A DNA stretch of 64,000 nt from Sphaerulina vaccinii (Eukaryota > Ascomycota > Dothideomycetes > Mycosphaerellales > Mycosphaerellaceae), in assembly GCA_022570795.1 (NCBI GenBank), contig JAKUDP010000025.1, positions 1,007,001 through 1,071,000 on the forward strand, in the 5' to 3' direction. The position numbers and the translations under genes were made by a program. Of this stretch, positions 1-10,556 are shown in pieces (the first letter of the stretch is position 1; every line of letters starts with the position of its first letter). A model generated the notes under the pieces. The model was not told the DNA's origin and did no database searches. It saw only the letters and a program-made list of their open reading frames with translations.

Positions 1-2554
1 CACAGACGTATCGCAGTATGATGAAGATGAAGTTGCCGATCCCATGGCCGAAGGGGTCGACCTTCTTGTCTGCGAGCGATCCGGCAATGAAGTAGAAAGT
101 CAGGTAGAAGTTTCCGAGCGAGAAGAACGTGAAGAGCAGCTGCACGAACTGATAGACGAATTCGATGTGCAGCAGGATCTTCCGGGCGATTGTGTGGTCC
201 GTCTTCCAGATCTGTTTAAAGTGCAGCAGTGAGTACACAGCTGCGAAGAAGGCTCCGTTGAGCCATCGACGACGTTGCGATATGAACTCTGGCACCGCGT
301 CTGGAACATCGGTTTCTCCTGTCGCCTTTCGAACGTATTTGAGGACCCATCTATCGTTGCGTTTCGCGACCAGCTCCCAGCAGAGGATTCGATCTTCGGC
401 AAGATACATGTTGGCTGTAAACACATCTGCGTCTTGTCCATGCAACGTCTCGCCTTTGAAGTATTGACTGAGAGGACCATGTCCAGTCTCGTCGTTTTGG
501 AGGGCATGATATCGATACGCACTGAGTGCTCCTGGAAGGACCGTAATGTAGCCAAAGACGGACTCCAAAGGCTTGTCGAGAATGTTCGACATCTTGTACT
601 CGAAGTTCTGTGAGGCAACCAAAGGATTGATGAGAGCTTTGAGGTATCGACCTTTCGCAGCTTTGATCTCACCGGCTGCACCAGCTACATTCGAGTCGCG
701 ATCGAAAGCTTTCCATAGGTGATAGAGCGAATCGTCGCCTGGTCTCGTCCCAACATCCAGCAATATACACACGTTCGGGTTCAATGCACGTCCAAAGGCA
801 TTGAAGAACCAGCGATGACTGTTCAGCTTCTTCGCATTCTTTTCCTTTAGACAAAAGATCACCTGACAAGGCACAATACCCTTCTCAGCACCTTTGAATT
901 TCAAGTCAGAATCAAGCGAGACTTGCGTGGTGTACTCGTATACGTGAGCAGTCACTTCGCGCTGGTTGACCAAGTTCTTGGCGATTCCAGACTGATAGCA
1001 GCCCATGGCAGCCAGTGCATCAAGCGTTCGTGGATGCACCTTCGAGCGACCATCAGAGATGATGCATACAACGATCTTTTGCCAGCCGTCTTTGCCCCAT
1101 GTTCTCGACTTTGCGCGACTGCAGAAATGTGAAAGGTTCCGCATAACACCATGCATTGTCCGTGTGAAGTCGATTTCGTTCTCGTTGTACATCGTTATGC
1201 AGATCAAAAGCTCTGTTTCTCTTGATGTTGAACCAATGTTCTGTCGCAGCTTGTAGCCTCGATCCACAAAGTCGTTGGGGTCGCAAGTCACAGCTGTGTA
1301 TCTCATATGCGTAAACTCAACATCATCGCGTCTTGGCAGAAATGAGTATAAGATCGTCGGAATCTTGCACTCGAGGATGAGCTCTCCATTGATCAACTTG
1401 ACTTCTTTTCTTGTCATCTGCGCTGGTCGAGCTCCACGTCGCTGGTGCAATCCGTCTGGAGCAGGGCCATACAAGTCATCTTCTTGATCCTTGTCAAACT
1501 CCTTGTCATCCGTAAAGGTCGATTCTGACTGGAAAGTATCCCGCGAGACTGGCCTTGGGCGCTGGGGCTCACTATCACCAGTAGGTGGCCCAAAAGGATC
1601 GGCATTGTCAACATCGATCGGTATCGCTGTCATACCTGGCTCTTTGGGCTCAAGACTGACCATTGAAGGTGGTCTACCGCCAGCAAAGAGTGGTTGTGGT
1701 GGAAGAGGTCTTCTTGGTGAGCCTCCATACGCAGATGATGGCGTTCCAGGTCGGGGGACACCATTAATGTCTGCAGGCTCGTATGGCACGTTCGATGCTG
1801 GCGGCCTTGCATATTCTCGACTCCCTCTAGGTGTAAAAGCTTTCGTTGGACTGGCTGACCCTCGCGAGCTTGGTCTATATGGATCGTAGGCATCATTGGG
1901 AGGTGGCATGCCCGGAGCGCTGTCTAGAACAGACGGCTGTCTCGACAATCTCGAGAAGGAAGGCTGGCTACCTAACGTCGATGTCGGCGCATATGAGCGC
2001 GTGGGACTTGCGGGTCTGTAGCTTCTTGTCGGACTGTCCGGCCTGCTGTTGTAAGGATTGTATGAGCCAATGTCTTCTTCTTCTGGCAGAGTGGACGCCT
2101 GCTGATCGTCCACACTGGTGCGCTGCTGCTGGTTAAAGCGCACTTTGTATCGCTTTGTTCGGGGATGTGCTGTTGAGGATGCCGTTGCTGAAGACCGAGG
2201 AGCGCTTGACTGGGACAAGTCACTCTCGACTTCGCGCAACAAGGAATTCAGCTCTTCGCCTGGAGGAGCTTGCGATCTGGCGTAATGCGACTGGGTGTTG
2301 GTGGGTGAAGAGTGTGCATGTTGGCTTCTGTTGTCCGCTCTCTGCTGGTTGTGACTGTGCAACCTCTCTTGTGCTCGTAGGAACAAGTCATGGGGAGAAG
2401 GTTTGTTGTTGTTGGCTTCTGGCGAAGGTGATACTGACGCTGCATTTGCAGTTTCTTCGGGACTCGTGAGCAATCGCATGGTCGACGCGTTGTTGGGAGT
2501 GTGTGTGTCGTCGTCATAGCCAGGAGGTGGCCCATAGCTGTTCGGAGCCGCCAT
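1..2554 (-). CDS. Chitin synthase, class I/II type (3' end cut by window edge)
   Basis: Plasma-membrane glycosyltransferase (GT2) that polymerises N-acetylglucosamine from UDP-GlcNAc into chitin. One uninterrupted frame of 851 codons runs from the ATG at 2552-2554 to the left edge. Residues 1-250 are a proline/serine-rich disordered N-terminus. The catalytic part includes EFTHMRYTAVTCDP, the acceptor-site motif LAEDRILCWELVAK and the signature QRRRW at about residues 760-764, followed by the first hydrophobic segments of the C-terminal membrane region. The last transmembrane part, probably 50 or so residues, lies outside the window. Sequences such as SLDSDLKFKGAEKG match class I/II enzymes (ChsC/ChsA-like) better than class III. 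No intron is needed. About 770 bp of upstream sequence separates it from the next gene. Family is certain; the exact class is my reading of motifs. Confidence 0.95.
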   Translation of the reverse strand, partial: MAAPNSYGPPPGYDDDTHTPNNASTMRLLTSPEETANAASVSPSPEANNNKPSPHDLFLRAQERLHSHNQQRADNRSQHAHSSPTNTQSHYARSQAPPGEELNSLLREVESDLSQSSAPRSSATASSTAHPRTKRYKVRFNQQQRTSVDDQQASTLPEEEDIGSYNPYNSRPDSPTRSYRPASPTRSYAPTSTLGSQPSFSRLSRQPSVLDSAPGMPPPNDAYDPYRPSSRGSASPTKAFTPRGSREYARPPASNVPYEPADINGVPRPGTPSSAYGGSPRRPLPPQPLFAGGRPPSMVSLEPKEPGMTAIPIDVDNADPFGPPTGDSEPQRPRPVSRDTFQSESTFTDDKEFDKDQEDDLYGPAPDGLHQRRGARPAQMTRKEVKLINGELILECKIPTILYSFLPRRDDVEFTHMRYTAVTCDPNDFVDRGYKLRQNIGSTSRETELLICITMYNENEIDFTRTMHGVMRNLSHFCSRAKSRTWGKDGWQKIVVCIISDGRSKVHPRTLDALAAMGCYQSGIAKNLVNQREVTAHVYEYTTQVSLDSDLKFKGAEKGIVPCQVIFCLKEKNAKKLNSHRWFFNAFGRALNPNVCILLDVGTRPGDDSLYHLWKAFDRDSNVAGAAGEIKAAKGRYLKALINPLVASQNFEYKMSNILDKPLESVFGYITVLPGALSAYRYHALQNDETGHGPLSQYFKGETLHGQDADVFTANMYLAEDRILCWELVAKRNDRWVLKYVRKATGETDVPDAVPEFISQRRRWLNGAFFAAVYSLLHFKQIWKTDHTIARKILLHIEFVYQFVQLLFTFFSLGNFYLTFYFIAGSLADKKVDPFGHGIGNFIFIILRYVC

Positions 2555-3326
2555 CGAATTGCTGATGATGGTGTGGGAGAGCGATCGATCGGAATGTTGC
2601 TCGCGTGGAATGTGTTGTTATGAATTGCGCATATGTTTCATGTGAGCATGTCTGATAGACACCAGCTTCTATCAGTATGCACTAGTATTCAGTAGCAACG
2701 GACAAGGTGCGATATTATAGCGAGGTGTACCAGAAGTCTACAGCACAGCGTTGTGACAGCCGCCTGCAGTTCGTATGATGCCGATCAAACAAAGTTCAGT
2801 CGCCATCGCCAGGGCAACCGGCTCATCGTCCCGACTGAGACAAAAGTGTTGCACAAATAGAACACAAGCATCGCACAATGCCTTGTCAAGCAAGAGACGG
2901 TGTGGTCGTTGTGCTACTTACTGTACTGTTGTTCAAGGAAGGATCGCACTGAAGCTGTGCGTGTCGAACGCATGGCATAGGAAGAGGAAGAAGCGCACAT
3001 GTTACTTGTTTCGATTCAGTGGTTGCATCTCTTCAACTATGCTATTCAGAGAAAACAGCTGCCGCGCAGTGGGTCAGTCAGAGAGTACAGAAGACCTCAG
3101 CCTCGCCTTTTGCAAATATCAGGCGGGCGATCATCGTGATTCCGTCTTTTCGTAAAACGTCCGTCAAGCCTGTTTGGCCTCTTCAAAGGTTATTCCCCAA
3201 GTGTTCTAGTATGCATGTCTTATGCATCGTTATTCCTCCGAATCGTCAAAAGTGTAGAAGACCCCATGCGCCATCGCTAAACCGAGGACAGACCAAACAC
3301 ACTTCTTCATAAGAGAGTTATCGTAG
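2555..3326. other. Intergenic: chitin synthase promoter and SET3-like 3' flank
   Basis: About 770 bp between the chitin synthase start and the stop of the SET-domain gene, both on the minus strand. Open frames on the plus strand here are short and have no recognisable domain. I see no clear regulatory motif. Confidence 0.5.
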
Positions 3327-6194
3327 CTAAGCCGCCGTGACTGTCGGAGGCACCTTCTCTGCTTCTTCCATCTTGACATCCTCTTCTATTGCGTTGCCCT
3401 CTGCCGCGCGTGCTTCTGTTGACGAAGAAGGCTGAAGTGGCGGGACCACAGGCCCAGACGCTACCGAAGAGGGACTGCTCTCACGGTGACCAACGTCAGA
3501 GTCTTCTTTCTTCGCCTTGCGACGGGTATAGTCGCTCAAGCTGAGCTTCTTTTTCGCGGGACTGGGTGCGACTGCCGCAGCTACGCTTGGAGGAAAGATG
3601 GAGCCAGGAGTGAGACTTGCGGGTGATTGCGCAATCGTAGGTGTGCTTGCAGAGAAGACAGATGACGACGACCCAATCGAGTTTAGACCAGGCGGTGGCA
3701 TATCAAGACGCATGTTCCCTGGCTTTGCCGATGGCTGTTCGGATGCTGCAGATCCTACAGTCGACTTTGCGGACCAGAGCGGCACTGAGGATGGCTCCAT
3801 GGGACTCGACTTCCCAGCGTTCTTTCCGTGCTCTTCTGATGTGGACGAAGCTATCTTCTGAAGATCAGCTGGCGATTCTTGCCTTGGGCTGATACCGTGG
3901 TCGGCATCCGTCATCTCGGTGTCGTCGCCTTGAGCATTCGTAGAGCCTGTCAAAGAGCCCGATGAATGTGGCCTCTCGGTAAGCGTCAGTGAAGGCGACT
4001 TCCTCAGGGTGGGCTTGTCGACATCCATTGCATCGCCTGGCGTGGGGCTCTTATGCAACGACGCGGGACTTGAGGGCGCAGTACCCAGTATAGCTTGGTT
4101 GTTCCGAGCGCATCGGCTGAGAAGTGTCTGTCGAAGCGAACGGCAGGCCTTTCGAGGTCTCGGTGCTCGCTGCAATGCTTCTTCGAGATCAAGATCACAC
4201 TGCGTAACAGCATCAACATAGACCGGCCGTGGTTGCTGTACGATCCTGCTAGGAGGTTTCGTGATCGACTTCTGCGTCTTTGGTTTGCGATTTTGCATTG
4301 CTTTGACAGAGCCCTGTCCCGGTTGACGAGCTTGCGTGGCGTCGGGGTACTTTGACGATGCATTGGGAGGAAATCCGAGCTGCTTCGATGATGTAGCACT
4401 GGGTGTATTCAAGCTGGAACCACCGCTGTTACGTTTCTTCTTTGCTTGTTTGCCCGTGCTCTCCTCCTCTTGTCGCCGAAACATTTCTTCCTCTTTTGCT
4501 AGTTTCTTCTTCTCGCGTTCAGATAACTCTGGCATGCCCGTGCCATTGGTCGAGTAATGCGTGTTTGGTGTGATGTCGCGACTTGCCGATCCTCTGCCGG
4601 CCGATCCAGACGCTGATTGCGAGTCAGTGTTATCATCGTCAGGTTCGTTCTTTCGCACTTCGCTTCCTGAGCGACTGTTTACAGTGTTGGTGTTCAGTGG
4701 TGAGATGTTCTGTCCATTCGGTCCATTCTTTCGTTTCTTGCCCTTCACCACTTTCGCCGGTCGTTCATCGTGCGGTTCGAGGCGTCGATCGAAGCGAGCA
4801 AAATAACATGTACCCGGTTGCTCTAGATCTTCAGTTGGCATGCCACATGCGCAAGGGCCACAATTGGCGAGCGCAGTGGACGCCCACGTCTGAAATTGTT
4901 CCAGCTCGCCCTGAGACAGACTGCTCTTGTTGAGAAGATGCGTCATACCCTCAGTGGTCTCCCATCCGATGGCAATTTCCTCTCCGGGTTCGATGTCCTG
5001 AGTGGCCAAGAAGCAAAAGTGGTAGTCTTTGTTGTCCGTGATCAGGATCTGTAGACGGGCGTTGGGGTTACAGCTGCGCCTGATGAACCGTAGGTCGGTG
5101 CCTTCGTTACGAGCATCCAGTGCAATGTTTAGCTTGGGGTGAAAGAATACATATGGCTCCGGATGTCGCAGTTCAGCCCAACGATTGGCAGGGTCGTCTT
5201 GATAGTCTTTCTTGAAGCAGACCCGGCCTTTCAGCTCACCGAGGTACGTGCCAGTGGGTACAGGTTCCTCAGCGATGACGGCTTTCCAGATAGCTGGTTC
5301 TCCTTGCACGCCATCATCTCTTCGGTCAACGATGGAAAGCGTTGCTTTGCCTGGTATTTCGTCCAGACTGTTGTCGTACCTCATCAGGACTTCACCAGGA
5401 GGGAGGCCGTGTTCGTCTCGAAAGTCCTCGTCGCCCATCTTCACCCACTGCGACAGTGAATTGGTAACTGCAATAGAGTCATGTAGATTGTTCTCAGCCT
5501 CGGTCCAATGGTCGTCCATATACAATCGCAAGAAGGTCTCCGAATACCTTTCGATGGGTGACTCCGGTGAGCGTGAGAGGCTCCGCCTCTGATTGACATT
5601 CGACACATTGCGTTTCCGCGAGTGGCCTTTCATCGACGTAGTGGTGGTTGAGTCTGAAGTCCGATGACTGGTCTTGGGACGCTTCGCCGGAGGAGGCTGC
5701 TGATCTCGTGGACTGGCACTGTTGCGATCATGCCGCAGTTTATCGGCAGACCATCCGTTTGTGTATGGCGGTCCTGTTTCTTTGACCTTCTTCTTGTGAC
5801 TCTTTGATGGCGCTCGCTTTATGCCGCCGTTCGTGTGTGGTTCCGTAGGCCCACGTTTTACAATTTGACGCTGCCGCGCCGCCAGGTCGTCGAGGTGTTT
5901 AGGCACGCAGTCCACGCAGCAGTGTTCTAGATTCTCCGGCAGCTGTCGCTCATCGTACTCAGGATAGTAACACGACTGGTGTTGCCATCTATTGCATTTG
6001 TCGCATTGGACCGTGTAGCCATCGTCGTCCGCGAAGCCGCAGATACAGCTGATGCTGTCATCCCCTGGGTCGCCATTGACTGGAGGTGCGTGAGAGTGGT
6101 ATCGCTGTGGATGCGACGCCGCGTGAAAGAGAGCCTGGTGGCGCGAGTGGTCGTAACCGTTGATAGGCTTGACAGGGAAAGAGGTGTCTGTCAT
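3327..6194 (-). CDS. SET3: PHD finger and SET domain protein, Set3-like
   Basis: Probable scaffold of a Set3-type histone deacetylase complex. In yeast the Set3 SET domain is not known to methylate, and its PHD finger binds methylated H3K4. Single exon, 955 aa from the first in-frame ATG (6192-6194); the frame stays open upstream to 6389 but without another ATG. The PHD finger lies at residues 50-96, starting CICGFADDDGYTVQCDKC. The SET domain is at about 300-411, with the line RFIRRSCNPNARLQ in place of the canonical RFINHSCxPN and IEPGEEIAIGWE at its end. A Cys cluster near 445-465 (CGPCACGM) looks like a post-SET. The rest is low-complexity, with a basic coiled segment near 590-620. RRSC instead of NHSC agrees with a non-catalytic SET. 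Gene symbol is by architecture; the paralogue SET4 cannot be excluded. Confidence 0.85.
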   Translation of the reverse strand: MTDTSFPVKPINGYDHSRHQALFHAASHPQRYHSHAPPVNGDPGDDSISCICGFADDDGYTVQCDKCNRWQHQSCYYPEYDERQLPENLEHCCVDCVPKHLDDLAARQRQIVKRGPTEPHTNGGIKRAPSKSHKKKVKETGPPYTNGWSADKLRHDRNSASPRDQQPPPAKRPKTSHRTSDSTTTTSMKGHSRKRNVSNVNQRRSLSRSPESPIERYSETFLRLYMDDHWTEAENNLHDSIAVTNSLSQWVKMGDEDFRDEHGLPPGEVLMRYDNSLDEIPGKATLSIVDRRDDGVQGEPAIWKAVIAEEPVPTGTYLGELKGRVCFKKDYQDDPANRWAELRHPEPYVFFHPKLNIALDARNEGTDLRFIRRSCNPNARLQILITDNKDYHFCFLATQDIEPGEEIAIGWETTEGMTHLLNKSSLSQGELEQFQTWASTALANCGPCACGMPTEDLEQPGTCYFARFDRRLEPHDERPAKVVKGKKRKNGPNGQNISPLNTNTVNSRSGSEVRKNEPDDDNTDSQSASGSAGRGSASRDITPNTHYSTNGTGMPELSEREKKKLAKEEEMFRRQEEESTGKQAKKKRNSGGSSLNTPSATSSKQLGFPPNASSKYPDATQARQPGQGSVKAMQNRKPKTQKSITKPPSRIVQQPRPVYVDAVTQCDLDLEEALQRAPRPRKACRSLRQTLLSRCARNNQAILGTAPSSPASLHKSPTPGDAMDVDKPTLRKSPSLTLTERPHSSGSLTGSTNAQGDDTEMTDADHGISPRQESPADLQKIASSTSEEHGKNAGKSSPMEPSSVPLWSAKSTVGSAASEQPSAKPGNMRLDMPPPGLNSIGSSSSVFSASTPTIAQSPASLTPGSIFPPSVAAAVAPSPAKKKLSLSDYTRRKAKKEDSDVGHRESSPSSVASGPVVPPLQPSSSTEARAAEGNAIEEDVKMEEAEKVPPTVTAA

Positions 6195-8262
6195 GCTATC
6201 TCTTCTCAAGGAGAGCGCGTACAGGTTAGGTGACAGGATGGCGGTCAAGTTGGCGTCGCATGACTGTATCGCCACGGTCGACGCCCGTATGCAAGTGCAG
6301 AGCCTTCCTGCGCAGCGTTTGTGGTGTGGTGTCGTGCGCAGTCTCGACAAAGGACAGACTACAGTAGACGAGTCAGATGCGGTTCGCAAGCACAGCGACC
6401 CCTCGGGCTGTCGATATGCACACCGTACGACTTTCCGATGGCGTCTGAATGTGCTGAGATGCGTACCAGTGGATCATGAGCAAGATGTCGCGGTGTTCTC
6501 GAGTCGAAGAGCGGCCCTTCGCAATCCGGCTGCTTTGGGAGGACGGCGTGCGTTCGTGGGTGTGGTGTCGTAAATGCGGTATGTGAGTCGAATGCTGCTG
6601 CTGAGTGGTAGAAGAATGACCTGGCTGTCAGTGGCTAAGCGTGTTGTGTCGAAGTGCAAAGATGAAAGAGAGGTTATCGTCTTGCGATGAATGGCAAGTG
6701 GGAGAGACCACAGAGGAGGAAAGAACGCTCTCCAAAGCGCACAGACCACGCCATTTTCGCCGCCTTAAGCCTGCCTGAAAGTCTGCAGGCTGTTGCTGGG
6801 AAAAAGGCGACTCTCTCGAGCGGCTTTTTCGACACATTTCCGCTGGCCACCCACCGTTGGCGCGCTTCACGTTCGTAAGCAGAATACTGTGATCCGATCA
6901 GGAGTCGTGCAAAGTGGCAGGCCTTGTCGGTAGCGGTGTGAACGACATTGATATTCGATGGCTTCAAAGGCAGGTGGTGGACGATGATGTGCGTTGAGCA
7001 GAAGAAATCGTCTGGGACCGGTGACCATCCTCGCGGCCTCTTGCAATCCCATCAGTTCTGCGACCCAGAGTGGCGAAGGATGGGCTGCCGACGCGTTTGA
7101 TTGGATAGTGCCAGACTCGTATCATTAGATTGATCCTAGAAAAGGTCGGCATCGGTATCATCCATGGATGTCTCGCGCAAGCCGCTTTTCCTCGCTCCAT
7201 GTCCTGGTTCTGCTGGTTTGACAATATTTTGGGATGTCGTTAGCTGCGCTCGACTTCTCTTTTCCTCGCTTCCTGCCTGTTGAAAGGTAGGTGGGTTGCG
7301 CTTTCTCGAATGCTGTGGCTGTGGATGCCGAGTCATCTTCGTTGCACAGGATTGTTGATGTAACACCCAGTCACAGCTTGAGATGCTGCATTAGCTTTTC
7401 CACAGCCAGAGCTTCCACGGCGCTCCCTCCTCAGTCGTACCTGGTGGAGAGCTCTCATAGCTCACACCAGTTCCCGCGAGCCACAAAAGGCATTCCTTCT
7501 TGCGTCGCAGCGATACCCGGCAGTTCCGATGCAAAGCAATCACTCCAGCCCGTTTAGCATGCAGTTGCTCGTGGCCTTCGAAGATCGTCCTCGCTTATGT
7601 CCACCTTCTTGGCTTCTTGGCCATCGAGAAATGGTGCCGGTCGTCTGGAAATTCCATCAGGACTACGAGGTGTATCTGCTACACAATTCCTATGCTGTGT
7701 GGTTGTTGCAGTTTTGGTGGCCTATGTTGACCCATATCCAGGCGTCCAATTGTTGCTTATCAGCAGCACTCAGCTGATGGTGGACACTAAGCAGAACGCT
7801 GGTTTCGAGTTTTGAAGAACTCGCTTCGTTATCCTTCTAGTCGATGACGGCCTCTGGTGTTGACTCCATGGGATCGATGACAGGTGTTCCAGTGGAAGAT
7901 TGATTTGCTTCAGCTTGTGCAAAGTTGTAGAGTGCACAAGAGGCAGAAATTCATCAACGGGTCCGAGCTCTGGCTACTCTGGCTCTAGCGCCACATTGCT
8001 TCTGGACCTATCCTCTGACCGCTAGCACTGCTTTAGGATACTGTATAGGCCATATGGCATTCCCTGTGATGGCTTTCTATATCGTGCCACGTGGGAGCCA
8101 CACGCTCAAGTCCGATGGCATGATGAGTTGTAGTATCAGCTCTAAGCGAGCAGCCCTCGAGGTTGGCCAGCACTGATGCTATAAGATGCACAGGCGCAGC
8201 GCCGGCTGTGTCATCCTGGACGGCTCCTGATACTTCGACTGCAAGCACATAGACCGTACACG
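6195..8262. other. Long intergenic stretch, mostly no supported gene
   Basis: Two kilobases between the divergent SET3-like and membrane-protein genes. The first part presumably holds the SET3-like 5' leader and promoter. Only the 7.1-7.8 kb part contains frames that look protein-like on the minus strand (listed separately). The remainder (7.8-8.26 kb) shows nothing recognisable. Confidence 0.4.
7136..7760 (-). CDS. Possible multi-exon gene, product unknown
   Basis: Three neighbouring minus-strand frame segments read like protein and could be exons. The first is a stretch ending near 7570 that contains GQEAKKVDISEDDLRRP. The second, 7360-7580, contains HAKRAGVIALHRNCRVSLRR. The third is a C-terminal segment 7136-7330 ending DDTDADLF and a stop. 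A GTGAGC donor after the second segment and any of three in-frame AG acceptors (AAG before ATG ACT, or the two following CAGs) would join segments two and three in phase. I could not find a clean junction between the first two, nor the gene start. I do not recognise the product. It could equally be chance open frame or a decayed gene. Confidence 0.22.
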
Positions 8263-10280
8263 ATGGACTCCTCCTTACTGCGGCATCCGGGAACTATGAC
8301 GATGGTAGATCGAGAGGCACGAGAAGCTCGGGAGCTGGCGATAGAGAAGAAGCACAAAGGACCCGCTGTCACCGAGATGATGCTTGACGACTATCAGTAT
8401 CCAAGCAAGCCAGGGCGCAGCGTCTTGCACAATGTTGGCGCGGTCGTTGTCGACATCTTGATCGCTCTGACCTCAGCATACTTCATCGTCTTCGCGGCAC
8501 TCGCGCACGCCTGGGACGGCCAGCTAGCCACTGACTTCAGTTCACTGGCATTGTTGAGAGCAGCGAAGTGGGTAAGTTGGAAGCTCGAGCGAGGCGCTTC
8601 ACTACTTCAGGAGGTGAAAGCAGCAATTTAAGGATTTGGCACCACTCTCACGAAAATCCTGTACTAATGTTGTTGAAGGGCCCAACCATCTTCCCCATCG
8701 TCTTCGCGCTCATCGCCGCGAAGCTCGTGAAAGCCATCGCAACGTGGAGACTCGAGCACGGAGCCACGATTGGCCTGCTCGAGTATTTGCTCGGCAGTCG
8801 ATCAATGGCATCGGCATTTATGGCTCCTGTCAAGTTCAGGACCTTCAACCTCTTTGTGCCCCTGCTGATCACGATGTGGGCATTCTCGCCGGCCGGAGGT
8901 CAGTCGTCACTGCGTATCGTCACAGTCGAGCCGAAGTACACGAACGTTTCTCAGGATTATCGGTACCTTGATCTCAGCAGCTCTCCGTTCACTCTAGGCC
9001 TAGGGGTCTCCTCCCAGGCATCTTATGCGACACTGGTCTACGCAGCCTTCAACGCAGCTCTCACCAGTCCGCAGACTTCCAAGAATGGCAGTCAAGATAT
9101 GTTTGGCAATGTACAGCTCCCCATGCTCGAATCTCTTGACTCATCTACAACACCCGATGCGAGTGGCTGGTACAGCACAGTGGACAAGCAGAACATGACA
9201 TACACCTCCTTGCTTGGTCTACCCATACTTGGTGCTCAGGACGGCGCGAATTCTACTTTCAATGTTGAGACGTCCTACTTCAACTTGGACTGTGCAGTCA
9301 TGGGCACAGAGCTTGAATCATCGTCCAATTTGACTCTAGAGACACCTGTCCCTGGTATGGAGCTCATGACAGCCCAGGGCTACAACGTGTGGTTCGATGG
9401 CTATCATAGTATCGAGTCTCAGCAGCCTCGCCAAGTCGGCTTCAGACAGTTCGCTCAGCTTCAGGGCGACAGCCACGCCCGTTACATGACTACTGCAAAT
9501 TGCAGTCTGTCTACTACGTATGTCGAAGCATCGGTGTTTTGCAATGAGACGCGCTCGTGCGATGTGCGAGCAATCCGCAGCTCGAAACTCTCACATTCGC
9601 CAGGCGCGCTGTCTGCACTAGATGGCCTCGTGCCCGGCACATCTGGTCCATTGGCCGCCACCTTCTTCGAGACTTTCACCAATGCCACAACTGGCACCCA
9701 CATCGCATCGTCAGGCCCGATCGAGTATTACTTCATCGACCCTGCTCATCCCTTCTCTGCCATGGACAACTGGGTGCCGATCGCACCTCTCGGAAGTGAG
9801 CTCTTCTCTCGACGCTTCGGACAATTGCTTAACACCTACTACCTCAGTGGTGTTGCGCCAAACGGCATGATTGGCGATTTCACATACCCAACGAACGATG
9901 AATACGTTGTAGCAACGTCTTCTGGCATTTCGCAAACTATGCAGCTTGTCATGCGCTGCCATACTCCCTACCTGATCGTTTTGTTCATCGCCAGTAGCAT
10001 AATATTCCTCGCGGGTATGACTACCGCTTACCTGGATGCGTTTCGGCGTGGACCAGATGTTCTGGACAACTTTGTGAACACGCTCCGGGACAGTCCGCAT
10101 GTCCACTGTGACTTTGGCCCTAGCATGGAGGACGGCACTGCCAAGATCAAGAGATTGAGAGGAACGACCGTGAAGATGGGGGACGTCAGACCTGGTGATC
10201 CAGTTGGAATGGCAGCTATCGCTACACCAACAGCGAATCAGCCCGTCCATAAGCTGACGCCGAAGAGGGAGTACATGTGA
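8263..10280 (+). CDS. Fungal multi-pass membrane protein, function unknown
   Basis: Two exons, 8263-8571 and 8679-10280, give 636 aa. The intron (107 bp) starts GTAAGT and ends TTGAAG, and the joined frame is phase 0. The N-terminus is short and cytosolic. A hydrophobic segment near residues 65-85 and two more around the splice junction (FPIVFALIAAKLVKAI; FNLFVPLLITMWAF) precede a large, probably extracytoplasmic region with several N-x-S/T sites. A last membrane span (YLIVLFIASSIIFLAGMTTA) lies near residue 570, then a short basic tail. The core pattern, E-x-GA-x-x-GLLE-x-LLGSR followed by WAFSPAGGQSSLR, is typical of a large family of uncharacterised integral membrane proteins expanded in Pezizomycotina. 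No function is known to me. The ORF is complete and well formed. Confidence 0.85.
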
Positions 10281-10556
10281 TGACGGTATGAGCTATTAGC
10301 TGCACGACTGACGGCTGGGAATTTACGAATCACGACCTACAACTTACGAGCTTTCTACCGGGAGCTATGTCATACTCTCATGCCACGAAATCTCTTTGTT
10401 GATCGCCTACCGCATTGCTCAACCAGCACTGGTAAATCTCTCCACGCTATGGCTAGTTGCGATGTCAAGCTGCACGTTATGCACCACTAGGAGAATCCTC
10501 GAAGACTGGCAACAGAAGTTGTATACAGAGGCCAGAACAGCCGTGACCACTATCCA

